From Klebsiella pneumoniae (GTDB lineage Bacteria; Verrucomicrobiota; Verrucomicrobiia; Limisphaerales; SXTU01), in assembly GCA_943330855.2 (NCBI GenBank), contig CALQJI020000006.1, positions 1 to 64,000 of the forward strand: a DNA stretch of 64,000 nt, given 5' to 3'. The notes beneath the pieces were generated by a model. It made no database searches. It was not told the origin of the DNA and saw nothing but the letters and a program-made list of their open reading frames with translations. Position 1 is the stretch's first letter. Every line of letters begins with the position of its first letter. Of this stretch, positions 9,101 to 16,782 are shown piece by piece. Both the position numbers and the translations under genes were made by a program.

Positions 9101-9388
9101 GTTTAGCTCCTGCCGCGCCTGATTGAACTTCGTGTTGTCCGCCCGCTGCGTGCTCGCCTCCGCGCGCCACAACGTGTCCGCGCGCCGGAACAGCACCCAG
9201 CGCTGCTCGACCGGCGGGAGGTTCGTCACGTTCACCGCGCGGTAAATCTCATTCGCCTTGAGGAAGGATTTCTCCGCGATGAACTTCTCCGCCTCGGCCC
9301 GCTGGGCGGCGTAGCTCGGCGGCGGTTCAGCAGCGAAGAGCGAGGCGGCAAGGGAAAGGAAAGCGACAGCGGCGAGCAACGGTTTCAT
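3167..9388 (-). CDS. Large secreted alpha-2-macroglobulin family protein with thioester
   Basis: The 2073-residue protein begins with a Sec signal peptide (MKPLLAAVAFLSLAASLFAA). Macroglobulin-like domains follow, including an MG2-type PAYRPKETVQWK near the middle. An Ala/Met/Gly-rich segment (about residues 1170-1230) occupies the expected bait-region position, directly before the A2M domain (RTDFRSTILWLPDV). The internal thioester motif YGCTEQ is intact, with Cys1466 and Gln1469. Family members trap attacking proteases: cleavage of the bait exposes the thioester, which then couples covalently to the protease. A tetratricopeptide-like helical stretch precedes the MG domains. The C-terminal 600 residues include the alpha-alpha thioester domain and a receptor-like beta region. 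Bacterial homologues are often about 1500-1900 residues, so this is long. A heptamer tract interrupts it near residue 1685. It is divergent from the M14 peptidase gene. Confidence 0.9.
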   Translation of the reverse strand: MKPLLAAVAFLSLAASLFAAEPPPSYAAQRAEAEKFIAEKSFLKANEIYRAVNVTNLPPVEQRWVLFRRADTLWRAEASTQRADNTKFNQARQELNVLVRDVQREEEKDRGWVEVQESLGDSHWTPRNQRNWGGAWQHYSQALDWWAGQRAGEESRTRYLDIVRRSAKPPGAEPYYRYGNYGNALPLNILENTLKIAATDNDKAHAHYLLAVSFQYHGGDWDARARVPEHFEAALKPGKGTDWYDDALYHYAEWMMNQGRAVPLKDGNWRQEQDYVKALALFRRLVAEFQKGETRYWEQAQAQIRNITQVNLGVGVSHVFLPDSEVQYHLNWRNVKRVELALYPVDLTKDVNLATQDGNKRPSWLQTIELAGREKAKAWEHDTKDKGDYRPGNAALRVDGKLRPGAYVLEAQGGGQSARDLVLVTDAALVLKTSGKTALVFVTDALSGKPLANAKTRLWERWHVGNNKWEARSQDKVTDKDGLAVFEVMRVANNNVEIFAAAALGDKQAFSPGNTYSYRDPHESWRIYAFTDRPAYRPKETVQWKAMVRRYNGSVYATPANETIAFTITGPDGAKVKEGDLKLNEFGTGWASLELTEQQRLGEYHVQFRDKAKATHIGNATLFRLEEYKLPEFKVAVQTPELDGRKKAFRTGDKVEVNIQADYYFGGPVANATVEVIVHQDPYYFAWKEPREFGWFYEENEGRFGRGRGFRGGGSGQILKRETLKTDATGKAMLEFESPKDYGQDFEFRIEARVVDASRREITGSGTVRVTRQRYYVHAKPEHNLHKPGDKATVNFRAQDANEQPAVIEGIVKVTREYWEEIWVNPAGKEVKGPELKALQSDGKFPPAPQLGQRPWRLKFRGYHSDEILTRTLKTDAEGKVDLVFTPEREGYYKVTWLTEDAFPNRPPQPIRTEMTLWVANNATAELGYRHGGVEIIVDRDTFRSGQKAPVMLVANSNDRYVLFTVEADELISHQVVHLTGTVKLVELQLSDAHVPNVFLSAAMVADKQVHMDTKQVIVPPTKHFLTVDVKPDRTQYQPREEGTLLVTARDHEGKPVAAEVAVGLVDESVYYIQSDYAGDPRKFYFGTKRQQRTQTQSTFNQKSYAKLVEWEEDGVKMVLEQSDALARDDAKKRNWAFESDKGGLQELRKAGQSIALDSDSDGVLDQAAGFGGGANANRMLRGAALAASPAMAMAPMSAPMGAAKFSADARRGESDEKGKREKQAAGEGEAEPNVIVRTDFRSTILWLPDVKTGADGTARVPVKYPDSLTGWKATARAVGSGAQFGIANATTRTKQPLIVRLQAPRFFSVGDLVLVSAVFNNNTDQPLEVKNNLEADGLIISGIGIKDGMVVKGQRAASVTVPANGEVREDWAIYVKNPGTARLKVTAISGKYSDAMEKTYPVHEHGIERFLTKAGKVRGSDITVRLDIPAARKKDTTTLVVQVAPSLAVTMLDALPYLIDYPYGCTEQTMSRFLPAVITAKTLKDLGLQPEDVMSRVFGGIEARAGGAAPPNLGAKKDLAKLTEMTDAGLKRLYDFQHGDGGWGWWKEGTSDRWMTAYVVWGLTLAKQSGVAIKANTIERGAAYLDKTLVEEELNFDMQAFMLHSLAVQRADAKQAGLSPFQTKAFDNLWKNREALNAYTRALLALSAHHFGKGAEAKTLIANLENGVKRDDRPDLSVLVAPSTLNPQLSTPVMGTAHWGEDGVYWRWSDGGVEATAFALRALLAIDPQNKLIEPVTNWLLKGRRGAQWSNTRDTAITVLALNDYLRVTKELSPELEYEVTVNGTSIAKRKISGAEVFAAPSRFAVDTKLIKDGANDIRIKRNGEGPVYFAVEAKFFSLEEPIPASGNEIFVKREYFKLVGRPTLLKGLLYDKVPLLDGETVKSGERIETVLTIEAKNNYEYLLFEDLKPAGFEAVAVRSGEQLYARELKSGAVERKFGEVGKPAPAVQAGPKSKVAAAVAAPAKAAAPVLVAAAPARVGLVPPIGFPAPRPIGIGEPDFTGRTRWVYQELRDRKVALFLDKLPEGVWQLRYEMRAEVPGAFHALPVLGHAMYVPEIRCNGAELRVTVVDGK
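4313..4340. repeat. In-frame heptamer tract inside the A2M gene
   Basis: Four tandem copies of AGTTGAG, one of them GGTTGAG. On the sense strand they encode STLNPQLSTP in the thioester-domain region. Unit and orientation relative to the gene are the same as in recG and acnA. Confidence 0.85.
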
Positions 9389-9552
9389 GGCGGCAGGTTA
9401 GACGGCGTGTCCCGGAAAACACTCCTGAAATGGGCTAGTCTGCCATTGATCGTGCTACGGCAAAAGCAGCTTGGCCGCGCGCAGCCCGTCCGTTCCCGCT
9501 GAGAGAAATCTTTTCGGGCCGTGGTCGCGCGCTACGATGGCGCGGCGCACGT

Positions 9553-10314
9553 ATGGAACGACTCGGCAAAAATCACGGTGGCTATCACGGCGAACGGATT
9601 GACATCCATCACGTCTGCCGTGCCGCCGCGCACGCGGCCCGACAGCATGGCTGGCAGGTGGCGACGATCCCATTCGGTGCTGGTGGCGAGTTGCCCACGT
9701 TCCAACGGCATACTCCGGGTGCGTGCCGCAACGTGTATCTCTCCACGGGCATTCACGGGGATGAGCCTGCGGGTCCGCTCGCACTGCAACGCTTACTGGA
9801 TGAAAACCGCTGGCCGACGGATACGAATCTTTTCGTCTGCGCGTGTCTGAACCCGACGGGCTTCGCACTGAACCGGCGCGAGAACGCGGACGGCAAGGAC
9901 TTGAACCGCGACTACAAGCATTTCGAGACGGAGGAAGTTCGGGCGCACGTGGCGTGGCTGAAATTATTGCCGCAGTTCGACGTGGCGTTCTGCCTACACG
10001 AGGACTGGGAGGCGAATGGATTCTACCTCTACGAGCTCAATCCCGACGCGCTGCCGTCGCGGGCGCCGTGCATGGTGGACGCGGTGGCGCGGGAGTGTCC
10101 GATTGATTTGGCGGAGGTGATCGAGGGCCGTCCGGCAAGTGGCGGCATCATTCATCCCAGCCACGATCCGGAGGCGCGCCCACAGTGGCCGGAGGCGTTC
10201 TGGCTGCTGCAACACAGCACGCGATTGAGCTACACGCTGGAGGCACCATCGGATTTTCCGCTGAAGATGCGGGTGGCCGCGCTGGCGGCGGCGGTGCGGG
10301 CGGGACTGGATTGA
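9553..10314 (+). CDS. M14-type zinc carboxypeptidase / succinylglutamate desuccinylase-like
   Basis: The 253-residue protein shows the metallocarboxypeptidase fold signature. HGDE at residues 68-71 supplies the first zinc ligands (HxxE). It is followed by an LNRD motif and CLHEDW at about 147-152, whose His149 is the likely third ligand. A Glu in TLEAPS near the C-terminus is the likely catalytic base. It has no signal peptide, so it is probably cytoplasmic, acting on a small peptide or acylated amino acid. The ATG start at 9553 places a NHGGYHGERIDI segment at the N-terminus, typical of the family. The substrate cannot be told from sequence. It is divergent from the A2M gene with 164 bp between starts. 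Confidence 0.8.
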   Translation: MERLGKNHGGYHGERIDIHHVCRAAAHAARQHGWQVATIPFGAGGELPTFQRHTPGACRNVYLSTGIHGDEPAGPLALQRLLDENRWPTDTNLFVCACLNPTGFALNRRENADGKDLNRDYKHFETEEVRAHVAWLKLLPQFDVAFCLHEDWEANGFYLYELNPDALPSRAPCMVDAVARECPIDLAEVIEGRPASGGIIHPSHDPEARPQWPEAFWLLQHSTRLSYTLEAPSDFPLKMRVAALAAAVRAGLD

Positions 10315-10326
10315 ACTGAACTGCGT

Positions 10327-10356
10327 AGCACTCAGTGTTCAGTCACTGAGACTGCT
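10327..10356. terminator. Terminator-like hairpin between convergent genes
   Basis: A perfect 7-bp stem, CTCAGTG (10331-10337) and CACTGAG (10344-10350), encloses a 6-nt loop and is extended by partial AGC/GCT pairing. It lies between the convergent M14 and EIIA genes. There is no strong T-run. Confidence 0.4.
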
Positions 10357-10379
10357 CGCGTCGCCTCCTGCGGGACGGG

Positions 10380-10847
10380 CTACTTCTTCGGTGCCTGCTC
10401 CGTGATCGTCTTGAACATCGCGTCGGCGTCCGGAGCGGCCTCAAGGGCGGCGCGAAAATCTTTGCTGTGAAGCATCTTCGCGATGTTCGCGAGGGTGTGG
10501 AGATGCTTCTGGAATTGGCCCTGCGGCACGAGGAAGAGCATGACGAGCTTGACGGGTTGGTTGTCGAGCGCGTCGAAGTTGATGCCCGTGGTGCTGCGTC
10601 CGAACGCGCCGATGACTTCTGGGATGAGGTCGGTGCTGGCGTGCGGGATGCCGATGCCAAAGCCGATCCCGGTGCTCATGGAATTCTCGCGCTTGCGCAC
10701 AACGGCGGCGATGGCCTCGCGATTCTCGGGCTTGATCTTGCCGCAGTGGACGAGGAGGCCGAGGAGTTCGTCAATGGCCTCCCAGCGGTTGCCGGCCTTG
10801 AGGTCGGCGACGATTTGCTCTTTCCTAAGAATGTCAGCGAGCGTCAT
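10380..10847 (-). CDS. PTS EIIA type-2 domain protein (PtsN-like)
   Basis: The 155-residue protein matches the single-domain EIIA-Ntr/EIIA-fructose family. His69 in the GIPHAST motif is the phosphorylated histidine. Preceding residues (NSMSTGIGFGIGIPH) match the conserved EREXXXSTGIGxGxAIPH pattern. Proteins of this type usually act as regulatory phosphoacceptors in the nitrogen PTS rather than in sugar import. No EI, HPr or permease gene is nearby, which fits a regulatory role. The length is standard. It could instead be an orphan sugar EIIA. Confidence 0.85.
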   Translation of the reverse strand: MTLADILRKEQIVADLKAGNRWEAIDELLGLLVHCGKIKPENREAIAAVVRKRENSMSTGIGFGIGIPHASTDLIPEVIGAFGRSTTGINFDALDNQPVKLVMLFLVPQGQFQKHLHTLANIAKMLHSKDFRAALEAAPDADAMFKTITEQAPKK

Positions 10848-10984
10848 ACGAGAAAATCTGCGCTGCCATTTCGCCGCAAGGGGATGGGTGATTCAAGAAC
10901 GAATTCCGGCGGAGGTAAGATTTAAGTCGGAGAATCGTCCAGTCGGCGTCGAGGGAAAGGAGGTGGAGGATTGAATTCAGCAGA

Positions 10985-13291
10985 TCAGGGTCGCGCTTGA
11001 AACTCGGCGGGCAGGCTGCCTTTGGGAACGAGCACGCAGCGGAAGCCGGTGTTCCAGAAGGCTTGGTCGGGGCGCATCTGGTGATGGGTGGCGTCCGCAG
11101 TGGGCGCGGGGCGTTCGGTGCCCCAGCACTCACCTTTGAGCAGCCGGTAGTGCTTCGCGGCGTCGGCCCAGTCGAGACACCACTCCCACACGTTGCCGCG
11201 CAGGTCGTGGAGCTTTTGCGGGTTGGCCGGGAGAGTGCCGACAGGCGCGGTGTGCCAGCGTTGGTTGTCTCGGTTGAAAACGCCGGTGTCCACCGGTGTG
11301 CTGGCTGCGAGCGCGTTCCATTGGGCTTCGGTGGGGAGGGAGTAAATGTGCCCCGCTGGCAGGCGTCCGGCACGGGCTTCCGCCTCGGTGAGTCGGCGGC
11401 AGAACTCGCGCGCCTCGTGCCAACTCACGCACTCGGTCGGACGCAAGGGATCGCGAAAGCGGCTGGGGTTGGTGCCCATGACTTGCTCGTATTCGGCTTG
11501 GGTGACTTCGAATTGTCCCGCCCAACCGCCGGTGGTCAGGCGGATGAGTGGCATCCCCGTGCCGTTGACGAAATCGCCTTCCCCCGGTGCCGTGGGCGAG
11601 CGATGCGCACGCGGGGGAGCTGGGACGAGCGGCTCGTCCTCGCGAACGATTTGGCAGTCCACCTGCACGAGGCGAGCGCGAAGAGTTCGCCATTCTTCCG
11701 GTGCACCGCGCCAGTGTGTCGCGAGGTAACTCCACACAAGCTCCGCCGAAGTTCCGGCCCAACGCGGTATGGTGCAGGCCACATCCACTTGGCTGCCAGC
11801 CGGGTTGATGTGCAGAAACTCGCGCGGGAGCAGCACGCTGCGGCGCACTAAGGAGCGCTCGATTTGGTCAGGCGACACGATGCGCTTGCTAATGGGCGCT
11901 TGCGCAGTTGCGAACAGACTGAGCGGCAGCCCTCGGGACGCACCTAAGCCATAAGTCAGGTAGGCCACCTGCGTCGCGAGCAGCGAACCATCACCGGTGA
12001 CTCGCACGTAGGAACTGCCTCGGACCAGCGGATTCTCGGTGATCAATTCCGCCAGCGCGCGGCTTTGAATTCCCGCCACGCGCTCCGCCAGATACGCGGA
12101 CGTGAATTCCCTGCCCAAAGCCAGCACGCTCAATGCGATGACCGGCCAGAAGAGCACGGCGAGCCTCCCCGACAGGCCGGTCAACGCCTTGCGCACGAGG
12201 GCAAAAACGACTAGGCCCGCCGGGAGCGAGAGGAGCAACCCAGTGCGGCTCTCGACGCCTGATAACCCCAAGCTCTTTTCCGCCGCTACGTAGGGCAGGA
12301 TCCCCAAAACCAGCGCGAGCGCCCCCAAGACAAATAGCCAACGGGTGGATGCCGGGCCGGGCTGGAACCGCCAGTGCGCGGGGGCTCGCCACCAGCACAC
12401 GAAGAACAACAATCCCGCGACCAGCAGCAGCTCCGGTTCTCCGGCCAGCCAACGAAGCGCGATTCCCACATGAGAAAGGGTCGTGGAAAAAAACTGTTTG
12501 AAACCCAGTTCCCAGCCGATCCAGTCGAACTTGGGCTGGTTGTAATTTGCATAGGTTCCGAACGGAGGCGTGATTGTGTGCCGGAACCACCAGGTCACCA
12601 CCGGCAACAGCAGAAAGTCCAGATGCGCCACCGTGAACCGCACGGTGCCGGCCCCCCAAGCGCACGGGTGCCGCCGCCGCCAGCACGCGAAGAGGAAAGC
12701 TAACGAGGCACCTTGGAACACCAGCAACCCGGCGTTCACCCCGGCGACGAACAAACTCCCCAACGCCGCCACGCGCCAAGCCACGGCCCGCCCCCCGCAC
12801 GCGTTCATGGACCGCAGCGCGGCGAGCACGCCCACGAGGAACAGTGTGTGCGTGAAAATAAAGAAGGCCATGATGATGTCCTGCGCGGCGAGGAACACCG
12901 GGAACGCGGTGCCCAGCAGAGCCACCGCCAAGCATTCCTCCGCCGTCAGCCAAGCGGAACACACGCCGATTTCGTAGGTCAGCAAACTGGAAACCAGCAG
13001 ACAGGCCACCGTCACCGCCATCATGCACGGCACTGGGTCGGCCAGTCCGGCGAAGGCCCAGTTGAAGTAAGCGTAGAGCGGCATTCCCACGGAGCTGAAA
13101 AACTCGTGGGTCTGCGCCCAGTTTCCCGAGGTCAGCCAGACTCGCAGATACCAGCCGTCCCAATACACCAAGTCATTGGTGAGCAGCACGCCGTGGCAAT
13201 AAAGCCCACAGGCCAACAGCAGCAGCCAATGCCAGCGGCGCGTAGGCCCGCTGGCCGGCACGGGTTGAGCCTGTCGCTCGGCCGCTTCCAT
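10985..13291 (-). CDS. Multi-pass membrane protein fused to an FGE/sulfatase-modifying-like domain
   Basis: The 768-residue protein has two parts. Roughly residues 20-430 contain about ten hydrophobic segments, with WYLRVW and YFNWAFAG between early helices, resembling membrane glycosyltransferase-like or EpsG-type proteins. From about residue 575 the sequence is an FGE-sulfatase domain: FEVTQAEYEQVMG, PTECVSWHEAREFCRRL, YSLPTEAQW, LRGNVWEWCLDW and a final NTGFRC. The Cys pair that catalyses formylglycine formation in true FGE (within the conserved RYxCR-like segment) is absent here: KGECWGTERPAPTADATH replaces it. The domain is therefore probably a binding or scaffold version. The function of the fusion is unknown. 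Confidence 0.75.
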   Translation of the reverse strand: MEAAERQAQPVPASGPTRRWHWLLLLACGLYCHGVLLTNDLVYWDGWYLRVWLTSGNWAQTHEFFSSVGMPLYAYFNWAFAGLADPVPCMMAVTVACLLVSSLLTYEIGVCSAWLTAEECLAVALLGTAFPVFLAAQDIIMAFFIFTHTLFLVGVLAALRSMNACGGRAVAWRVAALGSLFVAGVNAGLLVFQGASLAFLFACWRRRHPCAWGAGTVRFTVAHLDFLLLPVVTWWFRHTITPPFGTYANYNQPKFDWIGWELGFKQFFSTTLSHVGIALRWLAGEPELLLVAGLLFFVCWWRAPAHWRFQPGPASTRWLFVLGALALVLGILPYVAAEKSLGLSGVESRTGLLLSLPAGLVVFALVRKALTGLSGRLAVLFWPVIALSVLALGREFTSAYLAERVAGIQSRALAELITENPLVRGSSYVRVTGDGSLLATQVAYLTYGLGASRGLPLSLFATAQAPISKRIVSPDQIERSLVRRSVLLPREFLHINPAGSQVDVACTIPRWAGTSAELVWSYLATHWRGAPEEWRTLRARLVQVDCQIVREDEPLVPAPPRAHRSPTAPGEGDFVNGTGMPLIRLTTGGWAGQFEVTQAEYEQVMGTNPSRFRDPLRPTECVSWHEAREFCRRLTEAEARAGRLPAGHIYSLPTEAQWNALAASTPVDTGVFNRDNQRWHTAPVGTLPANPQKLHDLRGNVWEWCLDWADAAKHYRLLKGECWGTERPAPTADATHHQMRPDQAFWNTGFRCVLVPKGSLPAEFQARP

Positions 13292-14053
13292 CAGGATGGG
13301 AGCCTCCGCACAAACGCGATGGGCAGGCTGGTGAAGGTCATATGCGAAGAGGGCGCGTGGCGGCAGTGCGGTCGGGTGGGTTTTTGGTAACTGCTTCGCC
13401 CCGGTTGGGCAACTCGGATTTTGGGTGAGCCGGTATTTGACACACAGAGAAAACGCTCTACCTGGGAGCGGTTCCGAGCGGCTGCGCCCTCTTGATTGCC
13501 TCTACCAGAGCCAGGGCCTCTTTAGGCGAAAAGGCTCCTTGTTATTAAGCTGCTTTGCCTTTGAGACTAGTAGAGGCGCTGCCTTCTCAAATCGGCCGAA
13601 ATTGTTGCCGGCTAGGCAAAGCGCGTCAGCCAGCCATAGTGGTTCCTTGATTCTCGTTGGTTGGCTTTCCGCCCTTCTGACAAGTCACCCCACCCTCCGC
13701 AAGGCATATTCTCCACTGCGCGACTTAAAAAACGGAAGGGTCTTCATAAGTGCTTGATAATCAGGACTCAAAACTTGGATGACCATGGGGAGAATGCCGG
13801 GAATTTCGCGAAATCCCCGGGGTTCTCCGGTTAATCGGTGGGATTCGGGTGACGCTACCCGGTGCGCTTGCGGGGATGCTCGGGAAGCATCAACCGGTGC
13901 TCGGCGGCCCCGAAAATCTACCGGGAGCCAAGCGGCGGTTCCCCGGAATCTTCCGACGGCGCGCGAGCAGCCCGGGGCGGTGACGGGGAGACTCTCCGCG
14001 ATGACGAGTGAACGTCGGGTGCGTCCCGGGCGTTTTGTCGCGAAGGAAGTGCC
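13292..14053. other. Gene-free, hairpin-rich interval
   Basis: I see no credible gene here. The left half (about 13440-13760) is visibly more AT-rich than its surroundings. The right half carries many short inverted repeats, including ATTTCGCGAAAT (around 13803), GATGC/GCATC (around 13875) and recurring ACCGG/CCGGT words. Short open frames in this interval have no family resemblance and atypical composition. Confidence 0.5.
13498..13577. ncRNA. Possible structured RNA or palindromic element
   Basis: GCCTCTAC (13498-13505) pairs perfectly with GTAGAGGC (13570-13577), closing an 80-nt region. Inside it GCCTCTTTAGGCGAAAAGGC can form a smaller hairpin. It has no TpsiC-like motif, so it is not a tRNA. 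It could equally be a remnant repeat. The call is speculative. Confidence 0.2.
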
Positions 14054-15466
14054 TTAGTTCTTCCGCGCGAAGACGTGGGTGGCGTGGCCGTAGAAGACTT
14101 CGGCGCTTTCCATCAACGTCTCGGAGAGGGTCGGGTGCGGGTGGACGCAGAGGGAAAGGTCCTTCGCGGTCGCGCCCATCTCGACGGCGAGCACGCCTTC
14201 GGCAATGAGTTCGCCCGCGCCGTGCCCGACGATGCCCACGCCCAGCACGCGCTCGGTGGCGGGGTCAATGATGAGCTTCGTGAGACCGTCAGTGCGGTCG
14301 AAGGTCAGCGCCCGGCCGCTCGCGCCCCACGGGAACTTCGCGACGGTGACTTCGATGCCTTTGGCCTTCGCCTCAGCTTCGGTCAGGCCGCACCACGCGA
14401 CCTCGGGGTCGGTGAAGACGACGGCGGGGATGATGGCTTTGTCCGCGCCACTCGATTCTCCGGTGATGATTTCCACGGCGGTGCGGGCCTCCCGCGAGGC
14501 CTTGTGCGCGAGCATCACGCCGCCCGCGATGTCGCCGATGGCGTAGATGGCTGGGTCGCTGGTCTGCTGCTGGTCGTTGACGATGAGAAAGCCTTTTTCG
14601 TCGAGCTTGGCCTTGGTGTTTTCGAGGCCGAGGTCTTCGCTGTTCGGCGCGCGGCCCACGGAGACGAGGACGCGGTCGTAGAGTTCTTCCTTCTGCTGGC
14701 CTTCGTGCTCGGAGATGACTTTGATTTGTTTCCCGGCGGTGGACATTTTCAGGACCTTCGCCTTCACGCGGACCTCGGAGAAATTCTTCTTCGCGTAAGC
14801 CATCACGGGCCGGGCGAGGTCGGCGTCGGCCCCGAGGAGAATGTTATCCAGCGCCTCGATGACGGTGATTTTGCTGCCGAGTGCGGCATAGACGGTGCCG
14901 AGTTCCATGCCGATGTAGCCGCCGCCGATGATGAGCAGCGTCTCGGGAATCTCCTCCATCTCCAGTGCCTCGGTGGAGGTCATGACGCGCGGGTTGCCGA
15001 GGTTAAAGGCCTTCGGCAGCGCGGGCTTGGAGCCGACGGCGACGATGGCGTGGTCGTAGGTGATGAACTGCTGGCCAGCGTCGGTCTCGACGCGCAGGGT
15101 GTTCGAACCCTCGAAGTAGCCGCGCCCGTGGATGACCGTGACGCCGCGCTTCGACGCGAGCTGGGTGATGCCGCCGGAGAGCTTGGCAATGATGGAGTCC
15201 TTCCACGCGCGGAGTTTGTCCAACTCGATTTGTGGTGCGCCGAACGTGATGCCGCGATGGGCGGACTCCTTCGCCGCGCTGATGGTGTGGGCCGCGTGGA
15301 GGAGCGCCTTCGAGGGGATGCAGCCGCGGTTGAGGCACACGCCACCGAGCTTGGGGTCGCGTTCGAGGAGAATCACTTTCTTGCCGAGGTCAGCGGCGTA
15401 AAAGGCGGCGGCGTATCCGCCGGGGCCGGCGCCTACTACAACGAGGTCTGTCTTGGTCGGTTCCAT
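14054..15466 (-). CDS. lpd: Dihydrolipoyl dehydrogenase (E3)
   Basis: E3 reoxidises the lipoyl groups of the pyruvate dehydrogenase complex using FAD and NAD+. The 470-residue protein begins with an FAD-binding GAGPGGYAA. Its redox-active disulfide is GGVCLNRGCIPSK (Cys44 and Cys49). It has a second dinucleotide fold (GGGYIGMELG) and the dimer-interface HPHPTLSE with catalytic His444 and Glu449. It is the last gene of the aceE-aceF-lpd operon, 20 bp downstream of aceF, so it most likely serves pyruvate dehydrogenase and probably other 2-oxo acid complexes. Confidence 0.96.
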   Translation of the reverse strand: MEPTKTDLVVVGAGPGGYAAAFYAADLGKKVILLERDPKLGGVCLNRGCIPSKALLHAAHTISAAKESAHRGITFGAPQIELDKLRAWKDSIIAKLSGGITQLASKRGVTVIHGRGYFEGSNTLRVETDAGQQFITYDHAIVAVGSKPALPKAFNLGNPRVMTSTEALEMEEIPETLLIIGGGYIGMELGTVYAALGSKITVIEALDNILLGADADLARPVMAYAKKNFSEVRVKAKVLKMSTAGKQIKVISEHEGQQKEELYDRVLVSVGRAPNSEDLGLENTKAKLDEKGFLIVNDQQQTSDPAIYAIGDIAGGVMLAHKASREARTAVEIITGESSGADKAIIPAVVFTDPEVAWCGLTEAEAKAKGIEVTVAKFPWGASGRALTFDRTDGLTKLIIDPATERVLGVGIVGHGAGELIAEGVLAVEMGATAKDLSLCVHPHPTLSETLMESAEVFYGHATHVFARKN

Positions 15467-15486
15467 GTTTGGGAGAGGGTGTTGGG

Positions 15487-16749
15487 TTAAAGGGTGACGT
15501 CGGCTTCCTTGAAGCTCTCGAAGGCCGCGAGCAGGTCCACCGTGAACCGCGCGGCGGCACCGCCGTCAATCACGCGGTGGTCGTAGCTGATGGCGAGGGG
15601 GAGCATCATGCGCTGGACGATTTGCTTCTCGCGCACGACGGCTTTGAGCGCGCCCTTGCCGAGGCCGAGGATAGCGACCTCGGGCTTGTTGACGATGGGC
15701 GTGAAGTGCGCGCCACCGATGCCACCCTGGTTCGAGATGGTGAACGTGCCGCCCTTCAGTTCGTCGGCGGAGACCTTGCGATCGCGGGCTTTCTTCGCCA
15801 TCTCCTCGATGTCTTTGGACAATTCCAGCAGGCTCTTTTTGTCCGCGTCGCGGAGGACGGGGACGATGAGTCCGGCGTCGGTGTCCACGGCGAGGCCGAG
15901 GTGGACGTATTCCTTGAGCACGATTTCGTTGGCCACCTCGTCGAGCGAGCTGTTGAAGATGGGATGCTTTTTGAGCGTGGCGGCGACGGCTTTGAGCGCG
16001 AAGGAAGTCAGCGTGAGCCGCGTGCCCTTGGCCTCGTAGGCGGGCGCGAACTTCTTCCGTAACTCCAAGAGCGCGGTGATGTCCGCCTCGTCGAACTGCG
16101 TGACGTGCGGGATGGCGTTCCAGTTCTCGGTCATGCGGCGCGCGATGACTTTGCGCAGCATGGACATGGGCTTCTTCGAGATTTCACCCCACTTGGAGAA
16201 GTCCACGCTCTCGACGGCGGGCTTCTCGGCCACGGCGGCGGAGGGCGCGGCTTTCGGAGCAGCGGCGAGACTCTGCAGCTGCGCGATGTAAGCGCGGACG
16301 TCGCTCATCACGATGCGACCGCCGCGCTCGCTCGCGCGGACTTGAGTGAGGTCAATACCCAGCTCACGCGCGATGCGGCGGATGGAGGGCGACGCGGTGG
16401 GCTCCACGCCGGGCTGCGCGGGCGGCAGGTCGGCGATGGGGACTTCGACGGCGGCGGGTTGCGCAGCCACGGGGGCCTTCGCAACGGGCGCGGCAGCAGG
16501 GGCCGGAGCCACACTGCCAGTTTCGCCAATGGCAAGCAGGCGCTGGCCCACGCTGACCTTGTCGCCGAGCTTCACGAAGACTTGGCCGACCACGCCGCCC
16601 GCCGGAGCGGGGATGGTGGCGACGGCTTTTTCGCTTTCGAGTTCGAGGAGGCCTTGGCCGGCAGTGACGGTGTCGCCTGCCTTGACGAGCAGGTTGACGA
16701 CGGTGCCGGAGTCGGCACCTTCGCCGAGGTTGGGGAGTTTAACGTCCAT
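15487..16749 (-). CDS. aceF: Dihydrolipoamide acetyltransferase, pyruvate dehydrogenase E2
   Basis: E2 forms the core of the pyruvate dehydrogenase complex and transfers acetyl groups to CoA. The 420-residue protein has one N-terminal lipoyl domain (lipoyl Lys41 in LESEKAVAT), an Ala/Pro-rich linker, a peripheral-subunit-binding domain (SIRRIARELGIDLTQVRASE) and a catalytic domain ending with SYDHRVIDGG, where His391 and Asp395 are catalytic. A single lipoyl domain contrasts with the three of Escherichia coli. It lies 33 bp downstream of aceE and 20 bp upstream of lpd. Confidence 0.95.
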   Translation of the reverse strand: MDVKLPNLGEGADSGTVVNLLVKAGDTVTAGQGLLELESEKAVATIPAPAGGVVGQVFVKLGDKVSVGQRLLAIGETGSVAPAPAAAPVAKAPVAAQPAAVEVPIADLPPAQPGVEPTASPSIRRIARELGIDLTQVRASERGGRIVMSDVRAYIAQLQSLAAAPKAAPSAAVAEKPAVESVDFSKWGEISKKPMSMLRKVIARRMTENWNAIPHVTQFDEADITALLELRKKFAPAYEAKGTRLTLTSFALKAVAATLKKHPIFNSSLDEVANEIVLKEYVHLGLAVDTDAGLIVPVLRDADKKSLLELSKDIEEMAKKARDRKVSADELKGGTFTISNQGGIGGAHFTPIVNKPEVAILGLGKGALKAVVREKQIVQRMMLPLAISYDHRVIDGGAAARFTVDLLAAFESFKEADVTL

Positions 16750-16782
16750 AAATTCAGGTGGGGGATTTGCGAACAGGATGGC

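Noticed and set aside
13425-14057. Two open frames of 92-110 codons in the gap before lpd
   Set aside because: Composition and sequence are unlike proteins; they run through short palindromes and have no recognisable family.
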